DNA of 64,000 nucleotides. Origin: Sanderia malayensis. Taxonomy: Eukaryota > Cnidaria > Scyphozoa > Semaeostomeae > Pelagiidae. Shown piece after piece: positions 41,701 through 49,746 of the stretch. Every line of letters starts with the position of its first letter. The first letter of the stretch is position 1. A program made the position numbers and the translations under genes. The notes under the pieces were generated by a model. It was not told the origin of the DNA. It searched no databases and saw only the letters and a program-made list of their open reading frames with translations. The stretch is from the NCBI GenBank assembly GCA_013076295.1, contig RQOL01000372.1:124001-188000 (forward strand), read 5' to 3'.

Positions 41701-44700
41701 CGATTTAAGCAAATCAAGATGTAGTTGTTGTCGCCAAAGATACAGATGTGCTGGTCCTTCTTGTATGGGCATATGAAAAGTATTCTGTAGCGCACCAATG
41801 GTTCATGAAGTACGAGCGAGATAGCTTTCCAGATGTTGGGAAAATATGCCGCTTTATTGGAAGACAGCTCTGCTTATCATTGCCAGCTTTTCATTCAATT
41901 TCTGGTTGCGACACAACCTCATACATGTTCAAAACGGGAAAAGTTAGAATTTTCAGAAAGCTTTTAAAAGATCCATCACTCTCTACTATGCTAAATGCAT
42001 TGCAGAACGACGAGCCGCTGCTTGAGAACGACATTCAGGAATTAAAAGAGTTTGTCCGTGCAGTTATATACAAGGGTAGTAAAGACGACGGCCACATCGA
42101 TACAAGGGTGGGTCTTTATCGACAGCAAAAGGAAAAGAGCTCTATGGCACTGCCCCCGGATCCTGATTCTCTCCTTCAAGCATTAAAACGATCTCAGTTG
42201 CAAACTAAAATATGGCTTCAGTGTGGCGAGTATCGGATGGAGCTGCTAGATCCGGAAGATTATGGGTAGAAATGGAACGAGGAAACATCGGCTATGACCC
42301 CTGTTTGGTTCACAGGAACACAGTTACCGCCTTCTCTGCAAAAGAAAAAACATCGCCAGAAAGGATACAAGTCAGATCAAGCTGCGATAGAAGGAGACGA
42401 TGATGACTTGAGTAATAGCCCAGTTACAAACCAGCCAAGAAAAAAGAAAGGAAAAAAGAACCCCAAGGCAAAGAGCAGTTTCAATACAGATCAAGATAAA
42501 GGTATACCTCTGGAAAGTGACGGAGACTTTGGAGATGACGAGATGGCAGCAGAAATTGAGGATTGCAGCCCCGATTCTAACGAAAGTGAATGGGAAGTCT
42601 CAGACTTTCTATCATCCAATGATTCAGATGATGAATGGGTACCATAGTCTGCTTATGGCTACCGACCGATTTAGAGTGAGACTTTTCTAACCATTTTTAC
42701 AACATTTAATCTTAGTATATTGCTTGTTTTGTTTTAAATTCCACAAAAAAGTCGTTAGAACGACGACTTCGACTTTACAAGGGGGTTACTGCTTTGTTTA
42801 AAAATGCAGTAATTACCTTTTTAGATCGTTTATTGGTGGTCCTGCTTAAAATATTTAGGCTGCCCTTCCCATTTTAGACTAAATAAAGCATACGCAAGTG
42901 CAGGAAAGAATTTATTTGCCCAAAATTTTCATGAAAATATGTCAATTTTATATGGAGTTACCCCCTGGCTTAAAAACTTTAAATGTGCTGTAACTCGGAC
43001 CACATACGTGATAGAGGTGCAAATGCTATACCCAAAGTACTCAGTGGAGTGAGATCTATGCAATGAGCTATAAATCACCTTTCTATTGAGTAAAAAATAT
43101 TTTTTCATACTGGATAGTGACGTCATCGATCACGTGACAATGAGCTATTTTTAGAAAAGCTACAGTCGCTTAAAATAACAACAAGACATCATACTTTCAT
43201 AATCAAGTGAGAAAAGAAACATCGGAAAAGTTGCTAGATTTCTGTAAGAATTTCCCTGCCTATTACCGAAACAGCTAAAAGGAAATCAAACAGGAATTTC
43301 AAAATCCATGAGTTTTTACTAATTGTGATCGTCCCTTCTTCTGTTTGAGCACCCCTTGACTATTCTGGGTGATAAAAATAAACTTCATACCAAGATTAGT
43401 GGGTAAAATTTTTGTTCAGGATTATCCGAATTTTTAGTGTATCCGAACGGCCCAGCAAAAAATTGAGTTCAACTTGTTCGGATAATCGAGGAAGTACTGT
43501 AATTTGAATGAGGCAAGATGATGAAATAGAGGAAGTGATCTAAAAATATGTAATTTCACTACAAGGCTCCCTCCTTAGAATGCAAGCGATAGGGAAGCGT
43601 TCGAGAGAACAGAAAATAAGTTGGAGTGAAATTAATTACAAGAATACGATTATGATAACTACGATAAAGTGATGAATCAATTGTTCGAAATGTTAGACTT
43701 AGAATATATAATAAGTAAATAATCCAACCGTGTTTTTTGATAATAATGTCAAGATCAATTTGAAAAGTGATAGCTGATTTGCTTGAAAACTGGTCAATCC
43801 AGTTTGAATGTCCTGTTGATGAATGATGAGCGATGCGAAGCGAGCAATCCGGGGGAGCGAAGTGGAGTAGTGAAGTAGAACGAGCGGAGCGTTGCTGAGC
43901 CACCGAGCTGCTTGAGTGTGAGATGAGTTGCCAAAATTTTCTGGACAAGGAATGTGGTTGACCTTGTGTGCACGTGCACAAGCTTTGAGGAAAAGCTGCC
44001 GAATCCTGACGTAAACATGGATTGGCGAAATGTCGAATTCATGAGAAGCCAGTTGCGTGAAAGTAGAACTTGCAGTAATGCAGATGAAATTGCTTGTTGA
44101 ATCTTTGATGTTGTTGAATTGAATTGAGGGTTGGTTGTTGGAAAACAGTGTCGAAAGAGTTTGCTTGTCTTGTCCATAGAGGTGAGGTTTGTTGTGCTGC
44201 AGAAAGGCCAGATTTGTTGTTGAATTGAAGACCCCTCGCTGGGTCACGTCGTGGTCACCAGTTTAGGAATTGTGTTCCTAATAAGTTCTAGTGTCCTAGT
44301 GTCTTCTCCTCTATGTCCAGAGACTATCCAACAAGTGCTGTTTTCCAGGTTGTGTGTTTTACGTGCAAGAAGTACGGAGCCAGAGAGAAACGATGCAGTG
44401 TTGATTTTAAATGACTGACTCCGACTGACTAATTACAATAATTTACACATATTTATATTACTCTAAAAAGCATGGTGACAAAACAAACGTGTTTCTAGAA
44501 GGATGAGAGTGACGATGCAGAAATAAAATTAGAATGATGATGAAATGATGAAATAGATATAGAAATAGAAGATGATGAAATAGAGGAAGTGATCGAGAAG
44601 AGGGCAAAATGAAAGAAATCTAAAAATACGCTCACTACAGGTCTGAGCAAGAAACATAACAATATATAAATACCGAATGGGTTTCAATAGCAAATCTGCT

Positions 44701-46860
44701 TCACAAAAATATAATCAAAATTTCATAAATTTTCAAGTGAAAAAACAATTTAAACTAGATTATATTGTTTTATAATAGTATTGAAAGGAAACTTTAAAGA
44801 GGCCCCTTAAAAATGTTTCACAAAACAATATCAAATGCCAATAATTATAACTTTTTTACTCAAAGCCACCCTAATTCTCTCTCATTTAAAAGAGAATATT
44901 TTAAAATTTTGTTAAATGTAACTGTCTTGACCTTTTAGAATTCAAGGTTTAAGTCTTTGTTTACCATTTGGGAAGCACATGTTTGTTTCTCAAATGTCAT
45001 AGTGAGTTTAAAAAAAGAAAATGTTCGTTCACTTATTTCGACTCAAAACAAAGTTACATCTGACCACTAACTTTTTTAAATAATAAAAATGTGTGATAAG
45101 AGAGAAAAACTCAAGATTTCTCAAAAGAGTTGACAAGAGGGCACGGACATTTTACACAACGCAGCGAAGAGCAGCCCTTACAATTTCTATCAAACTATAA
45201 CATTTAAAACAAATTAGAGGAATATTTATGTTAAATTTTTTATTGTGGCATTTAACCTTTAAAATGGTTAATGGAAAAAGAATTATGGAAAAATAAGTAT
45301 TGTTCAATTACATTCCTAAAATGATAAACAAAAACTTGAACCTTGAATTGTAAAAACTCAAGATAGTTACATGAAAAATCTTTATATTTTTCAACATTTT
45401 AAAACATTCCCTTTTAAATGAGAGAGCATTTGCGTGGCTTTGAATGAAAAAAGTTATAATTATTGGGGCATTAATTACTCCACTTCAATAATTTTTTGTG
45501 AAAAATTTTTAAGGGACATCCTCACAGTTTTCTTTTAATATGATCATAAAACAATTGAAAATTGTGTTTTCAATTGAAAATCTATGAAATTTTCAGTATA
45601 TTTTTGCCGAAGAAATTCGCTATTGAAACCCATTTGGTATTTAAACAGGGTGGGCCTAAAAAAGTAGCCCCCTTAGCAAAATACTTTTTAGGAAAGGCAT
45701 TTTATGAAAAATGTGTTGCAAATTTCTACAATATAATATTCAATTGAAAAGACATCCTGTGTAAAAATATTTTGTATTTATGTTTTGTCACTTTGGAGCA
45801 ATTGTAATTTTAAAACTTCTAGTCGTGAAGCCGGCTGTTATGACATATATTGTATGAAAATTGACTACATTGGAAGAGCAATACATAAGTCTGGCCATTT
45901 TCAAATTGTGCAGAAGAAAGCAATGTGCCCAAAATATCACAAGAAACTAAACATTTCATCCAAAATTTGCAAATTGGAAAAGGTTGGAAAAGAAAGGGAA
46001 TCATTTTTGAATTTCTTAACAAAAACTTTACTATTGGCCTGAGAACAACATACACAATATTGCACCATTGCGTCAACCTAATGAATGGACACAGGGCTTG
46101 CATCAACAAAAAATTATGAAAACTTTTAATACTTGGCCCCAGAAAGACTGCAAAAATTTATTAAACAGGGAGGAGGAGGACACTTTGAGCACTTTGTTTA
46201 ATTCTTGTTTTTGTTATTTCAAACTTTTCTTGTTTTGTTTTTTAATGTTGTCAAATTTCAGACAAAATGTCACAATAGTAGGTTTCGCAACTAGAAGTTT
46301 TAAAATCACAACTGTTCAAACTGACAACATAACTACAAAATATTGTTACACAAGTTGTCTTTTGAGCTGATTATTGTACAGTTTTCCGAAAGTTTTTCGT
46401 TAAGATGAATTTTCTACAAATGTTTATGTTAGGGGGTTACATTTTTTGGCCCACCCTGTTCCTGTATATTGTTATGTACATTTTCTTGCTCAGGCATAGG
46501 GGCCACTAGATATGTATGTTTGCAGATAGTTTTTGTCACCTTTCAAATAACTTGAATTCACCATGCTGCATAGCTGGGACTGCTTTAACAGGAGTAGTTG
46601 CAACGAAATCTGAATTCGTATAATGTTCACCTGAAAAATACAATTTATTAGGCCCTGGCCTCACTCAACAAACGTGCTTCGTTAACAAGTCCTTAAACCA
46701 TACGATTTGTTTTTGAAACCCTACCTTTTCCTAAATTTACCAAATCTGGTATAAAAGAAACTTTGTTGTGCTTGAGAAGCATTAAAACGGACCTAGATGG
46801 TTGAGACATTGAATCAAAAACAAACGTAGGGGAGCCATTGTGCCTTGCCTTTAATCTCAT
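38447..46860 (-). CDS. Theta-class glutathione S-transferase, four exons
   Basis: Cytosolic theta GST, conjugating glutathione to electrophiles. Coding exons: 46725-46860, 46540-46630, 38885-39035 and 38447-38776, all joined by GT-AG introns with phases 1, 2 and 0. The total is 708 nt, 235 residues, close to the usual ~240. Exon 1 carries FVFDSMSQPSRSVLMLLKHN; S19 aligns with the theta catalytic serine of SQP. Exon 2 holds the cis-proline loop KAVPAM (P64) and, across the junction, FES at the glutathione gamma-glutamyl site. Exon 3 has the theta hallmark DHWYPKDVKKRAKIDEYLAW. Exon 4 is the helical C-terminal domain with ISIADLMAICE and EKWL. ATG at 46858-46860 is the first ATG in frame before the conserved start and adds about eight residues compared with typical theta enzymes. 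Intron 2 is 7.5 kb of nested transposons, yet every splice junction and the frame are intact. The exact orthologue is not assignable. Confidence 0.93.
38885..39035 (-). CDS. GST theta exon 3
   Basis: A 151-nt exon between acceptor TTTTTTTCAG at 39036 and donor AAA/GTATGT at 38884. It reads EAILKYICTKYELADHWYP, then KDVKKRAKIDEYLAWHHTN and LRKGAVDVVWAK. This is the segment joining the thioredoxin fold to the helical domain. Confidence 0.92.
39036..40035. other. GST intron 2, 3' part outside the nested transposons
   Basis: Intronic sequence without a recognised element. It contains one open frame on the minus strand (see 39747-39962) and otherwise AT-rich sequence. A short shared word (gtgcaac) occurs near 39230 and 39368, but no clear terminal repeats were found. 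Confidence 0.6.
39747..39962 (-). other. Unassigned open frame in GST intron 2, possible exon
   Basis: A 71-codon open frame that begins MDMDMIYGGGSNELEETLV, followed by VHWVGKEHRAIWIISDN and VEYINYHGHTMTRHAKM. Straight after AAAATG is a good donor, GTAAGT (about 39761 downward). The composition is less AT-skewed than its surroundings and looks protein-like. I do not recognise the family, and no convincing acceptor or partner exon is visible. It is not part of theta GST, whose flanking exons join directly in frame. It may be an exon remnant of a transposon or an unrelated gene in the intron, or chance. Confidence 0.3.
41163..41588 (-). pseudogene. Inverted C-terminal copy of the same nuclease-like gene
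   Basis: Mirror of 42223-42647 in the left fold-back arm. Here the codon that is TAG in the right arm is TGG (ELLDPEDYGWKWNEETSAM), so this copy preserves the ancestral reading through QLPPSLQKKKHRQKGY to DDEWVP. It has no upstream coding sequence: the frame runs into the loop in the wrong direction. The tail is basic then strongly acidic and of low complexity. Confidence 0.7.
41643..42647 (+). pseudogene. Fragment of FEN/PIN-nuclease-like protein in fold-back loop and right arm
   Basis: The plus-strand frame reads HEEADSRLILHA (from 41667), VVVVAKDTDVLVLLVWAYEK (DTD from 41739), LPAFHSISGCDTTSYMFKTG (GCDTTS at 41904-41921), then ELLDPEDYG, EETSAMTPVWFTG, a lysine-rich and acidic tail and EWEVSDFLSSNDSDDEWVP, stopping at 42645-42647. 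The order EEAD, DTDV, SGCDTTS with GK resembles the acidic clusters of FEN1/PIN-like nucleases and matches a family of uncharacterised metazoan, often mobile-element-linked proteins that I know only by motif. Two in-frame stops (TAA at 41706-41708, TAG at 42267-42269) and absence of the N-terminal half make it non-functional. The nuclease role is an inference. Confidence 0.7.
43564..44262 (-). other. Internal region of the TRIM-like element
   Basis: 699 bp between the purine tract and the primer-binding site. A 182-codon minus-strand frame (44247-43699) starts MTQRGVFNSTTNLAF directly after the primer-binding site and shows no recognisable gag or pol motif. A GC-richer patch (about 43826-43915) has repeated gcgaagcgagc-type words. 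Probably non-coding or a decayed leader. Confidence 0.6.
44976..45309. other. Loop of the outer fold-back element
   Basis: About 330 bp of AT-rich non-coding sequence between the two arms. No open frame of note; nothing recognised. Confidence 0.6.
45644..46460. mobile_element. Mariner-type MITE-like element
   Basis: An ~817-bp element with terminal inverted repeats. The left end is AACAGGGTGGGCCTAAAAAA and the right end inverted is AACAGGGTGGGCCAAAAAAT, both then reading GTA(A/G)CCCCCT. The inverted similarity continues inward for about 190 bp, including attttaaaacttctagt on both sides. It interrupts the right arm of the outer fold-back. The small frames inside (for example 45785-46042) have no transposase motifs. 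A CAGGGTGG-like end is common in Tc1/mariner elements, but a clean TA duplication is not visible, so the class is tentative. Confidence 0.65.
46540..46630 (-). CDS. GST theta exon 2
   Basis: A 91-nt exon (two bases, 29 codons, two bases) between acceptor TTTTTCAG at 46631 and donor GAAAG/GTGACA at 46539. It reads GEHYTNSDFVATT followed by PVKAVPAMQHGEFKLFE. It completes a glycine with exon 1 and a serine (AG+T) with exon 3. A fold-back transposon ends only about 30 bp inside the following intron. Confidence 0.9.
46725..46860 (-). CDS. GST theta exon 1
   Basis: Encodes residues 1-45 and the first base of codon 46, with the thioredoxin-fold start and the catalytic serine motif MSQPS. The donor is AAAG/GTAGGG at 46725/46724. 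Upstream in-frame codons reach a GTG at 46917 but no ATG, so 46860 is preferred as the start. Confidence 0.88.
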
Positions 46861-47087
46861 TATTAGCAGCAGGTGAACACGAAATCCCTCCCACCCCACC
46901 CGTTGCAACCAGGTCACGTGATTGATGCTGAACGGCTGTTTTTAGCGGTAGACGAAAAATTCAACCGTTCAGGATGTGATTATAAATTATTCATAAGACG
47001 AAAATCCCGAACGAATTCCGACAGTCACAATTCTCGTTTTCGGTAGCTTGCGCACCCTTGTCGAACCCAAGTGGAACCCAAAAGAAG
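46861..47087 (-). promoter_or_regulatory. Upstream region of GST gene (candidate promoter)
   Basis: Intergenic stretch upstream of the GST start. It is somewhat richer in GC than the surroundings and contains a palindromic CACGTG E-box at 46915-46920, 55 bp above the ATG. No TATA box or start site can be assigned. The alpha-kinase relic lies divergently on the far side. Confidence 0.35.
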
Positions 47088-47352
47088 TATACTATGGTGG
47101 CCCATAGCTGCCATAAGGAATTTTTGCTATAAATTAAAAAAAAAATAACTTAGGTAATAGTTTTTTTTTTTTATTACAATAAAAAATTTTAATTTCATTT
47201 ATATTAAATTTATTTTAAAAAATTTTTCATTTGGTTTTTTTTTTTTAAATTTTGCTTTTATTTTCGGTTCAAAAAACTATTTACGAATCCCAAAAATTTT
47301 AAAAAATAATCAAAAAAAATTTCACCACGAGCCCAGAACTGCCACAGTATAC
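47088..47352. mobile_element. Possible short MITE between GST and kinase relic
   Basis: A very AT-rich 265-bp block with long A and T runs. It is bounded by tatactatggtggcccata on the left and, inverted, tatactgtggcagttctggg on the right. The ends match only partially (TATACTRTGG then about half of positions), and TATA at both edges would allow a TA duplication. Reported as a candidate. Confidence 0.45.
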
Positions 47353-47416
47353 CATAATCCTTTGCGCTTTTGTCATTAAAAAGAGGTTGGTATTTGGCGG
47401 GAAATTGTTTGGAAAT

Positions 47417-48712
47417 ATGGCCGAAGCGAGGTGGAAAGATTTGAGCAGAAAGTGAAAGCTAAAAGAGAAGTAAATAAAAGAAAAGGTACTGTCAAGTCCG
47501 CTAAAAGAGAGCTTGTCGATTCTATAACTGTGCAACGTCTTAGCTCAGATGTTTCTGGCAAAGCGCAAAAGTTTTCACGGATTGGGCCACGGGAATTCGT
47601 ATCTTATCCTCATGGTGATCTGACGTTAGAAGGCATCAAAAGAGCTTGCGAAGAACATTTTTCATCCACTTTAAATCGGGAAGTTGAATGCGATGTTCTC
47701 GCTGGAGAGCAAGGGCCTTCTTGCAAAACTTTAGCGCAAGTACCAAACTTAAAATTGATTCATGTCAGATTCGTCAAGAGCAAATCAATTGCTGATTGTT
47801 CTTTCTCGCTTTCATCGTTACCACAGAAGCTACCTACGGCAAATATTCTGAAGAAAAGACCAGAGCAGCAAGCCCGAAAGACTCCAGAAACCAGTTGGGA
47901 AATGAATTCAACAGTAACCACCTCAGGCATGCCACCCTCAAAAAAGGTTTGCCCTGTGAGTTTATCAGTTACAGCAATGATGAAGCTTGGTAAAGTTGTC
48001 CATGATAGCAACAAGACAGCAAGCATATGGTCTTTCAATGTAAGCAGCATGGCATGGACTGCACCAAGGCCAATTGAGTTATCAGTACAAGACACTTCAT
48101 TTGCAAGGGGAGGCTTCCGAGAGGTATTCAAGGCCAAGATTGCCACTGCTGGTTTTGGTGACAACGAATGGGTTGTCAAAAAATATCTCCCAGGTACATT
48201 GAAGTGCATTGAAGATTTGGGACAGACAATAGAACAACACACAAAGAAAGCAGTTCAAATGCATGCTTTGGCAAAGAATATTGCTGAAAGGTTCCAAAAG
48301 AAAGGTTCTGATATTGAAGCCTTTGGTAGCACATTTGAGTATACAAGCAGCTATTTAGGAAAATTGGAGAGTGGAGAAATTTTTACAATGGAAAAGTTTC
48401 TCAATGCCGATTTCCAGAAACACATAACAACAATGGTTTAGTTTGCGGTGATATGGAAAGTGAGTTGTGCCAGAAGCAGAGTGCCTCGTTCATTTTTCAT
48501 ATTTTATTTCCAATGAGAAATTGATGTTATTAGACATTCAAGGAAGTGACAATATCTGTTTGACCCAGAAATTGCATCTGTTGATTTATGCCTTGATAAT
48601 GAATATCTCTTTGGAGCAGGGAACCTGACATTTTCTGCCATAGAGAATTTCAAAGAAAATCATGTGTGCAACATATACTTCAGGATGATGGGTCTATCTG
48701 GCCTTCTAGAGT
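47417..48712 (+). pseudogene. Alpha-kinase family pseudogene
   Basis: Relic of an atypical (alpha-type) protein kinase. The main open segment is 47431-48441, 336 codons, beginning at GTG; the natural start is probably ATG 47417-47419 one frame away. An N-terminal ~200-residue region (PREFVSYPHGDLTLEGIKRA...) of unknown function precedes the kinase core. The core shows P-loop-like FARGGFREVFKAK (residues ~224-236), catalytic-lysine segment WVVKKYLP, and FTMEKFLNADFQKHI. The frame then breaks: a lost A near 48425, a shift near 48470 (AECLVHFSYFISNEKLMLLD resumes) and another near 48550 (YLFDPEIASVDLCLDNEYLF). The C-terminal zinc motif reads HVCNIYF, with the expected final cysteine replaced. 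Uninterrupted by introns, so possibly a retrocopy. Confidence 0.85.
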
Positions 48713-48896
48713 TGAGCTCATAACTGAAGAACATTATGGAATATTTGTTATGCAATTTTTAAAATGTTATGTTTGGTTTATAGAGAAGTTTGGTTTGGTT
48801 TATAAAGTACTATTTGACATTGCAGTGGTTTTCCAATTAGATATAAGGTAACATTAGCGTAAACCTCAATATGTGAAAATGCAAACAAATCTGATT
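48713..48896. other. Spacer between kinase relic and integrase-like gene
   Basis: AT-rich spacer without recognisable content. The plus-strand kinase relic and the minus-strand integrase-like gene converge here. Confidence 0.5.
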
Positions 48897-49520
48897 TTAT
48901 TCTGAAATTCTTTCATACTCGTGCTTCAGATACAAATAAGCATCCACACAATCCTTGGGTTTTATCCCTTTTGGGTCTGCTATTATTTGCTTGAATTGAT
49001 TTTCAATATCAACAGGCAAGTACTGGTCTTCGTGTTCTAATACACCAGACAGCTCTGCAACCTCCTTTAGTTCGTCATCTGTGATTGGCCATCCTGTGAC
49101 ATGTAACAAAAAACAATGAAAACCAATAGCCCTGAAAAGGGTTAAAATAGCAATAAGACAAACTTTGTAAAATCTCTTAATTCTTAATTATCTCTTTACT
49201 ATCACCAAATTTTGGCACAACTAAACTTTGGTGCATAATAGACAGCACCAGAGAAGGAGTTCAAAATCCTTCTATAACAATACTTAGTTTTTGGGAATTT
49301 GTCTGTATCATTCCTTATAAAAGGTTTCTTGTCAAAAATGGAACACTTACCACAATCCTCTAGACCATATTCCCCAGGAAAGGTATATATATGATTTGGA
49401 ATTCCATCTGGCAGATAAGTGTTCCTCTGGTGTCTAATCCTGTGTGTGTTCCATATAGTGTCTTTAAATGTGTCAAGCTCATTTTGTAATAAAGGATGGA
49501 AAACATAGGCAAGCATCCAC
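48897..49520 (-). CDS. Integrase-like protein, last two exons
   Basis: Two spliced exons, 49351-49520 and 48897-49093. The acceptor is TTGCTAG at 49521, the donor TGTG/GTAAGT at 49351/49350, the second acceptor TGTCACAG at 49094. Joining them gives EYGLEDCG/WPITDDELKEV in frame and 121 residues to the stop. Visible: WMLAYVFHPLLQNELDTFKD, WNTHRIRHQRNTYLPDG, PNHIYTFPGEYGLEDCG, then helical ELSGVLEHEDQYLPVDIENQ and YLYLKHEYERISE. The WN(T/S)HRIR and P(D/N)xxYxFP pattern is that of the C-terminal end of metazoan integrase-core (Ginger/retroviral-type) proteins that are often spliced and low-copy. The catalytic DDE core would lie upstream, in or beyond the sequence gap, so activity cannot be judged. 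It could be a host-adopted transposase or an old element. Confidence 0.7.
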
Positions 49521-49646
49521 CTAGCAAGCAAAATATAGACATTGCAGATGGTTTTGTATGAAATAACAAAAGGCTAGGAAATAGCTTACATTTGGATAGT
49601 TGATTGTAACTATTTATGCATTGAGGGTAAACTTTCATTTTACCTC

Positions 49647-49746
49647 NNNNNNNNNNNNNNNNNNNNNNNNNNNNNNNNNNNNNNNNNNNNNNNNNNNNNN
49701 NNNNNNNNNNNNNNNNNNNNNNNNNNNNNNNNNNNNNNNNNNNNNN
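49647..49746. other. Assembly gap, 100 N
   Basis: A run of exactly 100 N. This round size is conventional for gaps of unknown length, so the distance and even the orientation across it are uncertain. Every inference about the inverted duplication depends on this join. Confidence 0.98.

Larger units (their letters stand above)
40548..43262. mobile_element. Inner fold-back with ~1.04-kb arms
   Basis: The arms 40548-about 41588 and about 42223-43262 are inverted copies at roughly 97% identity by eye. They enclose about 630 bp of unique sequence. The ends are TAGGCAGGGAAATTC and its complement, flanked by TTA on both sides (40545-40547 and 43263-43265). This allows an independent insertion with a 3-bp duplication, as in PIF/Harbinger elements, though that is tentative. 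Each arm carries the same C-terminal coding fragment, and the unique loop carries the preceding part of the same gene on the plus strand. The fold-back therefore looks like a partial gene copied in inverted orientation. Confidence 0.75.
40339..43499. mobile_element. Pogo/Tigger-like DNA element with TA duplication
   Basis: A 3,161-bp insertion in the 3' LTR of the TRIM element. It is flanked by TA (40337-40338 and 43500-43501), and deleting it restores LTR alignment. The terminal repeats CAGTGCATCCTCGGTTATCC (left) and CAGTACTTCCTCGATTATCC (right, inverted) match at 21 of the first 24 positions, which run on into GAAC. The left end repeats the word TTATCCGAACCTC, with a third degenerate copy, and the right end has further TTATCCGAAT/C words. 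CAGT ends, TA target and TTATCCG-type repeats are typical of pogo/Tigger elements. No pogo transposase is present; the interior is a large fold-back carrying nuclease-like coding fragments. Confidence 0.82.
40058..44639 (-). mobile_element. TRIM-like LTR retroelement (minus orientation), 3' LTR interrupted
   Basis: Direct repeats 44263-44639 (5' LTR in element orientation) and 40058-40338 plus 43502-43563 (3' LTR, split by a pogo-like insertion). On the minus strand the LTR begins TGTAGTGA and ends TTCCTAA. Two bases after the 5' LTR is a primer-binding-site-like TGGTGACCACGACGTGAC (44243-44260). Immediately before the 3' LTR is the purine tract AAGGAGGGAGCC (about 43564-43577). Five-base flanks ggtcc (40053-40057) and ggtct (44640-44644) look like a target duplication with one difference. 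The interior is only 699 bp and has no gag, protease, RT or integrase, so the element is a non-autonomous terminal-repeat miniature. Confidence 0.85.
40036..46510. mobile_element. Outer fold-back DNA element, split by later insertions
   Basis: Long inverted repeats. The left arm is 40036-40057 plus 44640-about 44975; the right arm is about 45310-45643 plus 46461-46510; the loop is about 44976-45309. The arms share tctagaagtggctcctaggt against its inverted partner tctagtggcccctatgcc. They also share gagcaagaaacataacaat, ataccgaatgggtttcaat, aatgccaataattataac and tcaaggtttaagt. Identity is clear but imperfect (about 75-85% by eye). No transposase frame is present. The left arm is split by the LTR element and the right arm by the 45644-46460 element, so this is the oldest insertion in the intron. 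The right end stops about 30 bp from exon 2. Superfamily and target duplication are unresolved. Confidence 0.75.

Noticed and set aside
45785..46119. Small frames inside the mariner-type element as a transposase
   Set aside because: No DDE or helix-turn-helix features, and the frames overlap the inverted repeats.
46693..46917. Longer GST N-terminus starting at 46917
   Set aside because: That codon is GTG. The next in-frame ATG at 46860 leaves a start of normal length for the family.
47760..48297. Minus-strand frames across the kinase relic
   Set aside because: Antisense shadows; the plus strand carries the kinase motifs.
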